From NCBI GenBank assembly GCA_965661105.1, contig CBFICR010000032.1, positions 1 to 32,608 on the forward strand: DNA of 32,608 nt. Direction: 5' to 3'. A program made the position numbers and the translations under genes. This DNA comes from Eutrophocola sp965661105 (GTDB lineage Bacteria; Pseudomonadota; Gammaproteobacteria; Pseudomonadales; Pseudohongiellaceae). Below the pieces are notes generated by a model. It was not told the origin of the DNA. It was given only the letters and a program-made list of their open reading frames with translations, and made no database searches. This document shows positions 7,417-14,386 of the stretch, in pieces (the stretch's first letter is position 1; every line of letters starts with the position of its first letter).

Positions 7417-8325
7417 ATGCGACTGAAGGGGCTTGATCTGAATCTGTTGGTAGCACTTGATATTCTGCTTGAGGAGCGCAGTGTTTCGAGGGCTGCAGAA
7501 CGTCTGCATCTCAGTCAGCCAGCAGCCAGTGCTGCCCTTGCCAGGCTGCGTGACTATTTCCAGGATCAGTTACTTGTATTGCATGGCAAGCGCCTGATTC
7601 CCACTTCCTATGCAGAAGTTCTGCTGCCGGAAGTTAAGCGTATCATTCGACAGGTGGATGATCTCATCGCCATGTCTACAGAATTTGACCCGACCCAGTC
7701 GGAACGTTTTTTCCGTTTGATGGCATCGGATTACATTGCGACTGTTTTACTTTCCCCCACTATTAGTGCCATGCAAACTATTGCTCCTGGCATTAAAGTC
7801 GATATCAGACTTCCGGAAGACTCACTCAGAGCAAAATTCGAAATCGGTGAAATTGATTTAATGCTGGTACCTGAGGAATTTGTATTAAACCAGCATCCTG
7901 CCGAGCTGATGTTTAAAGAACCCCATGTGGTGGTGGGCTGGGACCAAAACCCTGTTTTTAACAGGAAAATTACCAGTCAGGCTTTTTTTGAAGCAAGCCA
8001 TGTCAGTGTGTCCATCGGTCCCAACAGTTCACTGTCATTTACCGAGCGCAACATGGAAAAAATGGGCTATAAACGCCGTATAGCTATCCATGCTCCCCAC
8101 TTTTCATCAGTGCCCTGGCTATTGACCAACACCAACCGTCTGGCAGTTATTCAGGAAAGGCTGGCCAAAAAATTTATCAGCGTGTTTCCTCTGAAATACG
8201 CGCCATTGCCTTTTGAATTCCCTGCTATGCGTTTAATGCTTCAATATCATACTGCCAGGGAAAACGATGAAGGCTTGAAGTGGCTGCGACAGTTACTACA
8301 CAAAACAGCAGCTGACAGCATTTAA
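7417..8325 (+). CDS. LysR-family transcriptional regulator, NodD/NahR-like
   Basis: A 302-residue LysR-type activator. Residues 1-65 form the winged helix-turn-helix with the opening MRLKGLDLNLLVALDILLEE and LSQPAASAALARLR characteristic of the NodD/NahR/LinR branch. Residues 90-300 form the periplasmic-binding-protein-like effector domain. Members of this branch generally respond to aromatic compounds or their pathway intermediates. The gene sits between a leftward catabolic operon and a rightward one, the classic arrangement for controlling both. A strong ribosome binding site precedes the ATG. The same 14-bp sequence in front of both operons is a candidate binding site. The inducer is not deducible. 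Confidence 0.92.
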   Translation: MRLKGLDLNLLVALDILLEERSVSRAAERLHLSQPAASAALARLRDYFQDQLLVLHGKRLIPTSYAEVLLPEVKRIIRQVDDLIAMSTEFDPTQSERFFRLMASDYIATVLLSPTISAMQTIAPGIKVDIRLPEDSLRAKFEIGEIDLMLVPEEFVLNQHPAELMFKEPHVVVGWDQNPVFNRKITSQAFFEASHVSVSIGPNSSLSFTERNMEKMGYKRRIAIHAPHFSSVPWLLTNTNRLAVIQERLAKKFISVFPLKYAPLPFEFPAMRLMLQYHTARENDEGLKWLRQLLHKTAADSI

Positions 8326-8541
8326 GGCTTCCTGATGAGCTGCCAGGGAATAATGATGCTGTTTGCCATCATCTACTTCCTGTCTAAACTGCCTGTCAGA
8401 ACTTTCGGGCGGCACCAGCACATATCCTGATAATAAATATTATTGATACTATCCTATAAGAATTATCAGTTTTAATAATATGAATGTTTGCTATAAATTA
8501 TCCATACAATTAAAGAATACTTCGGTCACTGGGGGACAGGT
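8326..8541 (+). promoter_or_regulatory. Promoter region of the monooxygenase operon with putative LysR operator
   Basis: CTATCCTATAAGAATTATCA (8449-8468) contains the 14 bases shared with the GST/lysR control region. About 38 bases further on is TACAAT (8505-8510), a good -10 hexamer with no convincing -35 at 16-18 bases. A start site near 8517 would put the operator centre near -58, the usual place for a LysR recognition site. GGGGGA (8531-8536) before the ATG at 8542 is the ribosome binding site. The first 70 bases after lysR show no clear terminator. Confidence 0.5.
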
Positions 8542-9657
8542 ATGAAAGAACTATCCATTCTGGTTGTTGGCGGTGGAATCGCCGGTTTAACCTCGGCCAT
8601 CGCATTAAGGCAAAAGGGCTTTGCTGTTGAAATCGTTGAGAAGGACCCGGACTGGTCCGTTTACGGTGTCGGCATTATCCAGCAATCCAATGTCGTACGC
8701 GCCGTTGACCAGCTTGGCATTATCGACGATTACCTGGAAGCCGGCTTTGCCTTTGAACGCATTGATGTGTTCAAACCCGATGGCGAATTAGCGGCAAAAA
8801 TTCCTGCCCCCAAACTCACTGATAAATATCCCGCGCAACTGGGTATAGGACGTCGGGCGCTGCAGAAGGTACTTGCCGATAAGGCGATTGGCCTGGAAAC
8901 AAAAATCAGACTGGGCGTGATCGCCACAAACATGCAACAGGATGATAGTGGTGTTGCAGTGGAATTTTCTGATCAAACAAGCGCCCACTTTGATCTGGTA
9001 ATTGGTGCTGACGGTGTCAACTCACAAGTCCGGGAGATGATTTTTCCCGAAGCCCCTGCTCCCGAATTTGCCGGTCAGGGCGTATGGCGCTACAACTTCA
9101 AGCGCCCGGCAGACATGGATTCAATCTGTGTTTATGAGGGCCCCATAGGGACAGGCCTGGTCCCGCTGTCCGAAGAACTTATGTATATGTATGTGACTAC
9201 GCCGGAACCTGGCAATCCAAGGTATCCAACCGAAGGCATCGCGCAGGCCATGCGCGACAAGCTCAAAAATGCACCTCCTGTTATAGCCGAATATGCCAAA
9301 CAGATTACTGTCGATGAAGAAGTTGTCTACAAACCTCTGAGCTGGCTCATGCTGGAAGGAGACTGGTACAAGGGCAATACCATCCTGATTGGCGATGCAG
9401 CGCACGCTACTACCCCTCACCTGGGACAAGGTGCCGGTATGGCAATTGAAGACAGTCTGGTTTTGGCTGAAGAATTAAGTAATAAAGACTCGGTGAGTGA
9501 TGCCTTCAGCGCCTTTATGAAACGTCGTGAGGAACGTTGCCGCTACATTGTGGAATCTTCAGTCGCTATTTGTAAGGGACAAATTGGTGAAGGGCCGCTC
9601 ATAAATAATGCCCAGGCCACTGGCGAAATGTTCAAGGTCACCGCAGAACCAATTTAG
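8542..9657 (+). CDS. FAD-dependent aromatic monooxygenase (PHBH fold)
   Basis: A 371-residue group A flavoprotein monooxygenase. It has the N-terminal dinucleotide motif VVGGGIAGLTSA (8-19), the DG motif VIGADGVNSQVR (about 153-164) and the second FAD motif ILIGDAAHATTPHLGQGAGMAIED (about 281-304). These enzymes use NAD(P)H and O2 to hydroxylate activated aromatics, sometimes with loss of a substituent. No signal peptide is present, so it is cytosolic. It is the first gene of a four-gene plus-strand operon and the first enzyme downstream of the regulator. The likely role is preparing a hydroxylated ring for the extradiol-type dioxygenase. The substrate cannot be assigned; a non-aromatic substrate is possible. 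Confidence 0.88.
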   Translation: MKELSILVVGGGIAGLTSAIALRQKGFAVEIVEKDPDWSVYGVGIIQQSNVVRAVDQLGIIDDYLEAGFAFERIDVFKPDGELAAKIPAPKLTDKYPAQLGIGRRALQKVLADKAIGLETKIRLGVIATNMQQDDSGVAVEFSDQTSAHFDLVIGADGVNSQVREMIFPEAPAPEFAGQGVWRYNFKRPADMDSICVYEGPIGTGLVPLSEELMYMYVTTPEPGNPRYPTEGIAQAMRDKLKNAPPVIAEYAKQITVDEEVVYKPLSWLMLEGDWYKGNTILIGDAAHATTPHLGQGAGMAIEDSLVLAEELSNKDSVSDAFSAFMKRREERCRYIVESSVAICKGQIGEGPLINNAQATGEMFKVTAEPI

Positions 9658-9734
9658 CAGCATTGCATTATCAGCATTGGCAGCATTAGCTGCATAAAAA
9701 AAGACAGCAAAATAATTTTAGAGGCATTACCAAA

Positions 9735-10895
9735 ATGGCATTATTTGAATATTTCCCGAACTATATCTGGAACCTGTCCATTTCCATCGCTCTGGAAAAT
9801 GGCGGCAAGATTGGCGAAATAATCGACATGTGCGAGCCTCTCAGGGCGGCGGCCAATAATGGCGCAGATGCTGGCACACCCCGATTTCTTGAAGAATGGG
9901 TCAAGATGGCCGACAAGCTCAGCGCACTGGCACAGGAAGATGAAGAACAGGGTCGCCTGTTCTCCGCGGGCAACAAGCTGAAACGGGCCAGCATTTATTA
10001 TGTAACTGCCGAACGCATGCAGGGACTTGGCCATCCCGGACGTATGGAAACCTACAAAAAGGGAGTCAATGCTTTTACCAAAGGCACCGCCTATGTTCAG
10101 GACGATGTTACCCGTGTTGATATTCCCTATGCCGATGACAAGCAATTATCAGCCTACCTTACCCTTGGCGAAGGTGAAGGTCCTCGTCCTGTTGTAATTT
10201 ATTGCAATGGGCTGGACAGCTGCAAGGAAATGCTCTGGCTGGGTGGCTTTCCGCAAGCCCTGGCCAAGCGCGGCATCAGTTGTCTTTGTGTAGACCAACC
10301 AGGAACCGGTGAAGCCTTGCGACTGCAAAATCTGCCTGCCACTTATGCCAGCGAAGAGTGGGCCTCTGCCTGGGTAGACTGGCTGGTAGATCAGGATTTT
10401 GTCGACAAGGATCGCATCGGCATGACGGGTATTTCCCTGGGTGGTCACTTCGCGCCGCGCGCCGTTGCCTTTGAACCCCGCTTTGCCTCAGGGGCAGTGT
10501 GGGGCGCCAACCATAACTGGGCAGAAGTGCAGCAAAAACGTCTTAATCGCGAAGGTGAAAACCCGGTGCCTCACTACTGGAATCATGTCATGTGGGTCTT
10601 TGGCTGCAAGGACATGGATGAATTCCTGGAAAAAGCCAAGGGCATGACCCTCAATGGCATTATGGACAAAATCAGGGTGCCATTCCTGGTGACCCATGGT
10701 GCCCATGATCGTCAGATAAATGTCGACTATGCTCATCAAAGTTATGACCAGCTGGTTAATTCTCCGAACCGCCAGTTAAAGATTTTTACCGAACGCGAGG
10801 GGGGTGTAGAACACGTCGGTGCAGATAATATGTCATTTGGCTGTGATTATATTGCCGACTGGTTTGCCGACACCCTGGGTACACACACAAAATAG
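9735..10895 (+). CDS. Alpha/beta hydrolase of the dihydroxypseudooxynicotine hydrolase-like type
   Basis: A 386-residue alpha/beta hydrolase with a helical N-terminal domain (about 1-120) ahead of the catalytic domain. That arrangement is known from 2,6-dihydroxypseudooxynicotine hydrolase (a C-C bond hydrolase of nicotine catabolism) and FrsA-like esterases. The triad is readable: Ser234 in GISLGGHFAPRAVA, Asp325 in THGAHDRQ and His360 in GGVEHVGADN. A CNGLDSCKE segment (157-165) and DQPGTGEA (187-194) supply the oxyanion region and nucleophile-side loop. The gene follows the FAD monooxygenase by 77 bases in the same operon. Cleavage of an acyl-aromatic or a ring-opened diketone is therefore plausible, but ester hydrolysis is not excluded. 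Start chosen at the ATG after a GAGG in TTAGAGGCATT. Confidence 0.85.
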   Translation: MALFEYFPNYIWNLSISIALENGGKIGEIIDMCEPLRAAANNGADAGTPRFLEEWVKMADKLSALAQEDEEQGRLFSAGNKLKRASIYYVTAERMQGLGHPGRMETYKKGVNAFTKGTAYVQDDVTRVDIPYADDKQLSAYLTLGEGEGPRPVVIYCNGLDSCKEMLWLGGFPQALAKRGISCLCVDQPGTGEALRLQNLPATYASEEWASAWVDWLVDQDFVDKDRIGMTGISLGGHFAPRAVAFEPRFASGAVWGANHNWAEVQQKRLNREGENPVPHYWNHVMWVFGCKDMDEFLEKAKGMTLNGIMDKIRVPFLVTHGAHDRQINVDYAHQSYDQLVNSPNRQLKIFTEREGGVEHVGADNMSFGCDYIADWFADTLGTHTK

Positions 10896-10917
10896 CAAAG
10901 CAGTTTGGGGAGTTACC

Positions 10918-11697
10918 ATGCCACGTAAATTTGTCGACCTTTCCATCTATCTCGAAAATGATGTGATTAGTGATCCGCCCTTCATGCGTCCGGAGATTAC
11001 TTACCAGAATCATGCGGAAACCGTTAAGGAAGCGCAGATCTTTTTCCCTGGGGTAGAGGCCGATCAATACCCGGGCGGGGAAGGTTTTGCCGCGGCAGAA
11101 ACGGTCAAACTGACTACCCATAACGGCACCCATCTTGATGCACCCTGGCATTTCCACCCCACCATGGACGGAGGCAAACCCGCCATGACCATTGATGAAG
11201 TGCCTCTGGACTGGTGCTTTCGTCCCGGCATAAAGCTGGACTTTCGTCACTTTCCTGATGGCCATGTCGTCACTGCGCAGGAAGTGGAAGGCGAACTCAA
11301 GCGCATTGCTGTTGAACTGCAACCTATGGATATCGTGCTGATAAATACTGCGGCAGGAAAAGCGCTTGGTAATCCCGATTTCGTTAATATTGGTTGTGGT
11401 ATGGGTTATGAAGCCACCATGTATTTGCTTGAGCGTGGCATCAGGGTTACCGGCACCGATGCCTGGTCCTGGGATGCGCCTTTTTCCTATACCGCAGAAA
11501 AAGTAAAACAAACCGGCGATACCTCCATTATCTGGGAAGGTCACAAGGCAGGAAAAGACATTGGTTATTGTCACCTGGAAAAATTACATAATCTTGAGGT
11601 TCTCCCTGCGTCAGGATTCACGGTTAGTTGTTTCCCGCATAAAATCAAAGGGGCTTCCGCAGGCTGGACTCGCGCCGTTGCAATTTTTGATGAATAA
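10918..11697 (+). CDS. Cyclase-family metal-dependent hydrolase (kynurenine formamidase / isatin hydrolase fold)
   Basis: A 259-residue protein of the cyclase family (PF04199), whose known members are kynurenine formamidase, isatin hydrolase and related amide- or lactone-opening enzymes. The metal-site signature is complete: THNGTHLDAPWHFHP, with His68, His72, Asp74 and His78. A second family motif TGTDAWSWDAPF lies near 180. The start is the ATG at 10918 with GGGGAGTTACC before it, 22 bases after the preceding stop. The frame stays open farther upstream, but only inside the hydrolase gene. Ring-opening hydrolysis of a lactone, enol ester or cyclic amide produced by the neighbouring oxygenases is the likely job. 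The exact substrate is unknown. Confidence 0.88.
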   Translation: MPRKFVDLSIYLENDVISDPPFMRPEITYQNHAETVKEAQIFFPGVEADQYPGGEGFAAAETVKLTTHNGTHLDAPWHFHPTMDGGKPAMTIDEVPLDWCFRPGIKLDFRHFPDGHVVTAQEVEGELKRIAVELQPMDIVLINTAAGKALGNPDFVNIGCGMGYEATMYLLERGIRVTGTDAWSWDAPFSYTAEKVKQTGDTSIIWEGHKAGKDIGYCHLEKLHNLEVLPASGFTVSCFPHKIKGASAGWTRAVAIFDE

Positions 11698-11775
11698 CGG
11701 TTAAAGCAACCTACTTGATCAATAATAATTAAAAGAAATTCTCTCCTGAGCTGTAAGCTTTAATATGAGGCTGTT

Positions 11776-12741
11776 ATGAAACTGGCGACCATCGCAAGCA
11801 ATTCACCTGACGGCAAACTTGTCGTCGTATCCATCGACGGCACTCGATACCTGACTCCTGAATCCACCCAAACCCTGCAACAGGCCATTGAAAACTGGGA
11901 CGCAGCACAGCAGGAGTGTCTGCCATTGGCCCAGCGACTTGAAGCCGGTGAAGGCGATTCAACAGATGACCTGCACTTTGTGGCACCTCTACCCCGCGCC
12001 TGGCAATGGCTGGATGGCTCGGCTTTTCCCAGTCATGGCAGACTGATGCAGGAGGCCTTTAAACTTCCGCCTCTTGAGTACGATAAACCACTCATGTATC
12101 AGGGCATGTCCCACCAGTTTTTTGGCCCTCATGATGACATTCCTTATATGAGTGAGCAGGACGGCATCGATTTTGAGGGCGAGTTTGGCATCATTGTCGA
12201 TGAGGTTCCCATGGGAATCCCGGCAGAGGATGCCATGGCGCATATCAAACTTCTGGTGCAAATTAATGACTGGTCATTACGGACACTGGCTCCCATAGAA
12301 ATGAAAACCGGCTTTGGCTGGATTCAGGCAAAGCCCGCCTGCTCTATGGCACCTTTGGCCATTACCCCGGATGAGGCGGGTGAAAGCTGGAGTGATGGCC
12401 GGCTGCATCTTGATATGAACGTCGACTGGAACGGCACACCCTTTGGTAATCCTAATGGCGCCGCGATGGAGGTCGGCTTTCATGAACTGATCGCCCATGC
12501 CGCTGCCACCCGTTCACTTTGTGCCGGAACAATAATTGGTTCAGGTACGGTATCCAACGATAATTTCCGGGAAGTTGGTTCTACCTGTATCGCGGAAAGA
12601 CGCGGAATAGAAATTGTTGATGCAGGCGCGCCAAAAACAGGCTTTATGAAGTTTGGAGATAGCGTGCGGATGCAGGTGACGCATCCAGATGGCTCCTTGT
12701 TATTCGGCAGCCTTGAACAGCAAGTGGTAAAGCAAGCCTGA
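11776..12741 (+). CDS. Fumarylacetoacetate hydrolase-family protein
   Basis: A 321-residue FAH-superfamily protein with a small N-terminal domain (1-80) and the catalytic domain. Metal ligands of the IDFEGEFGIIVDEVPMG signature (Glu134, Glu136) and INDWSLR (Asp165) are visible. Members hydrolyse or hydrate fumaryl/acyl-pyruvates, fumarylacetoacetate or hydroxypentadienoates. The first acidic ligand, which I recall as Asp in a YQGGSD-type motif of close relatives, reads YQGMSH here (Ser112-His113), which may weaken or change metal binding. The gene is fourth in the plus-strand operon, with ATGAGGCTGTT before the start. Together with a GST and acetoacetyl-CoA synthetase in the same cluster, release of acetoacetate from a fumaryl-type intermediate is an attractive inference. 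Confidence 0.87.
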   Translation: MKLATIASNSPDGKLVVVSIDGTRYLTPESTQTLQQAIENWDAAQQECLPLAQRLEAGEGDSTDDLHFVAPLPRAWQWLDGSAFPSHGRLMQEAFKLPPLEYDKPLMYQGMSHQFFGPHDDIPYMSEQDGIDFEGEFGIIVDEVPMGIPAEDAMAHIKLLVQINDWSLRTLAPIEMKTGFGWIQAKPACSMAPLAITPDEAGESWSDGRLHLDMNVDWNGTPFGNPNGAAMEVGFHELIAHAAATRSLCAGTIIGSGTVSNDNFREVGSTCIAERRGIEIVDAGAPKTGFMKFGDSVRMQVTHPDGSLLFGSLEQQVVKQA

Positions 12742-12799
12742 AAAGGAAACCTGACATTACCTACTCTGCAAAAAAGAAAAAGGAAGAAAGAAAAAAGAG

Positions 12800-12852
12800 A
12801 AAAAGGGGACAGATTTATTTTTAAAATATGAAAATAAATCTGTCCCCTTTTT
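12800..12852. terminator. Perfect 22-bp inverted repeat (REP/RAYT-like element) acting as bidirectional terminator
   Basis: The left arm AAAAAGGGGACAGATTTA... (12800-12821) and the right arm ...TAAATCTGTCCCCTTTTT (12831-12852) are perfect complements around a 9-base loop (12822-12830). A-rich flank on one side and T-rich flank on the other make intrinsic terminators in both directions. It lies between the convergent FAH-family and PhzS-like genes. The GGGGACAGATTTATTTT core is, from memory, a widespread dispersed palindrome in gammaproteobacterial genomes, often linked to REP-associated tyrosine transposases; no such transposase is in the window. Confidence 0.85.
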
Positions 12853-12862
12853 TACTTTTTTA

Positions 12863-14170
12863 TCATTGCGTGACAGATTCCGGGCTTCTTAGTGTTGCAC
12901 CCGGAGGGATGGTATCCGGCGCTGCGTTGAGTTTGTCAGCCGCAAAGCCTGCCGCGTTTTTATACCCCTGCATGAATTCGTCGCGTTCGGAGCGGGGAAT
13001 AACATCATCAATATTTTCAAAAACACCACCGCATCGCTCATCCAGCAGATTTAATAATCCAAACGGCCCTGCACCACGATTTCGCAGCACAAGCTGTGAA
13101 ATTTCCGCGCACAATTGTGCATCAAAAACCTGCAATGCTTCAGGTGTGACGCCATGTTCCAGCATGGCGGCCCCAAGCAAGCGTGCATCCACAATGGCCT
13201 GACTGGCGCCATTGGAACCCGTGGGATACATCACATGTGCCGCATCACCCAGTAATACCGCAGAGCCATCAACCCAGGTCGGGACGGGATCGCGATCTAT
13301 CATGGGATATTCAAAGACTTCTTCGGCTCCCTTTAACATTTCCGGAATATTGATCCAGTCGAAGTTCCACGCTTCGAAATGATGCAGAAAATCTTCATGC
13401 TCAACTTTTTTATTCCAGTCACCCTGGGTCCAGCCAGCGGAGTTGTCTACGGTGATTTCGGCAATCCAGTTAATATCAGCAAGACCAGTGACCGGATCAG
13501 GTGCGGATATGGGATAAAACACTACGCGATGCCTGTGTGTTCCAAAACCCACGAAAGAGGCACCGGTTCGAATCGGTTTAGCCCGGGTAACCCCACGCCA
13601 CATGATTGCGCCTCCCCACTGGATTGGTGGTTGCCCGGGGTGCATTTGCTGACGCACAGCAGAATGCAGACCATCAGCGGCGATCAGTAGCGATCCCTGA
13701 ACGGAAGATTTGTTACCGCTTCGGTCTTCCAGTTGCGCCGTTATGCCTTTGCCGTCGGGATGATTTTCATAGCCGGTAACTTTTATGCCGGTTCGGATAC
13801 AATCTTTTCCAAGACGTTCCAGCGCAGCCTGGTAAAGCATCATTTGCAATTTTCCCCGGTGGACGGAGTATTGCGGCCAATGGTAACCCGCTGCCAACCC
13901 CCGGGGCTCGGAATAGACATCATTACCGTTCAGGCCAACCAGTGCCCATTCCCGTGTTTGCAAACCAATCTCATCAAGTGCCTCCACGCCAAAACCCAGT
14001 TCGTAAAGTTCACGCACAGCATTGGGCTGAATGTTTATGCCAACCCCGAGCGGCTTGATTTCCGCGACAGATTCAAACACAACACAGGGCACTCCAATTT
14101 GATGCAAGGTCAAGGCGCAACTCAGACCGCCGATACCGCCGCCGACAATCAGTACAGGTAAATCAGGCAT
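12863..14170 (-). CDS. PhzS-like FAD-dependent monooxygenase
   Basis: A 435-residue group A flavoprotein monooxygenase that reads close to PhzS of phenazine biosynthesis and related 3-hydroxybenzoate/salicylate hydroxylases. Landmarks are VLIVGGGIGGLSCALTLHQ (6-24), PLGVGINIQPNAVREL (41-56), SEPRGLAAG (about 87-95), IAADGLHSAVR (about 163-173), MWRGVTRA, and LLGDAAHVMYPTGSNGASQAI for the second FAD motif. It should hydroxylate, or oxidatively decarboxylate, an aromatic acid using NAD(P)H and O2. It is monocistronic and convergent with the FAH-family gene; AGGAAT precedes its ATG. It could supply an alternative entry hydroxylation to the catabolic island. PhzS-like sequence alone does not imply phenazine chemistry. 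Confidence 0.88.
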   Translation of the reverse strand: MPDLPVLIVGGGIGGLSCALTLHQIGVPCVVFESVAEIKPLGVGINIQPNAVRELYELGFGVEALDEIGLQTREWALVGLNGNDVYSEPRGLAAGYHWPQYSVHRGKLQMMLYQAALERLGKDCIRTGIKVTGYENHPDGKGITAQLEDRSGNKSSVQGSLLIAADGLHSAVRQQMHPGQPPIQWGGAIMWRGVTRAKPIRTGASFVGFGTHRHRVVFYPISAPDPVTGLADINWIAEITVDNSAGWTQGDWNKKVEHEDFLHHFEAWNFDWINIPEMLKGAEEVFEYPMIDRDPVPTWVDGSAVLLGDAAHVMYPTGSNGASQAIVDARLLGAAMLEHGVTPEALQVFDAQLCAEISQLVLRNRGAGPFGLLNLLDERCGGVFENIDDVIPRSERDEFMQGYKNAAGFAADKLNAAPDTIPPGATLRSPESVTQ

Positions 14171-14386
14171 ATAAATTCCTAAATCTTGGTATGTTTATTC
14201 TCGATGAATGGATAAATCCGGAAACCGCTTAAACTTAACCGCAGTATGATAGCCGAAACCGGCATCACGGGGTATGTATCCGAGTTAACTGGAGCATAGG
14301 CATGGACAATGTCTGCCAGAGAATGCTTTCTAAAAACTATGCTAAGCTTTCCCCATTGCTAATTTCTACTTGTTGATGGCCCACTT

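Noticed and set aside
10819..10917. Upstream extension of the cyclase-family gene
   Set aside because: It overlaps the end of the alpha/beta hydrolase gene and would add a non-homologous N-terminus; the ATG at 10918 has a good ribosome binding site and starts the fold.
10786..11574. Long minus-strand open frame antisense to the cyclase-family gene
   Set aside because: The plus strand encodes a complete metal-site motif and a coherent family; the antisense product has no recognisable features.
12863..14170. Phenazine biosynthesis locus suggested by the PhzS-like protein
   Set aside because: No other phz gene is present and the surroundings are catabolic; PhzS-like enzymes are widespread aromatic hydroxylases.
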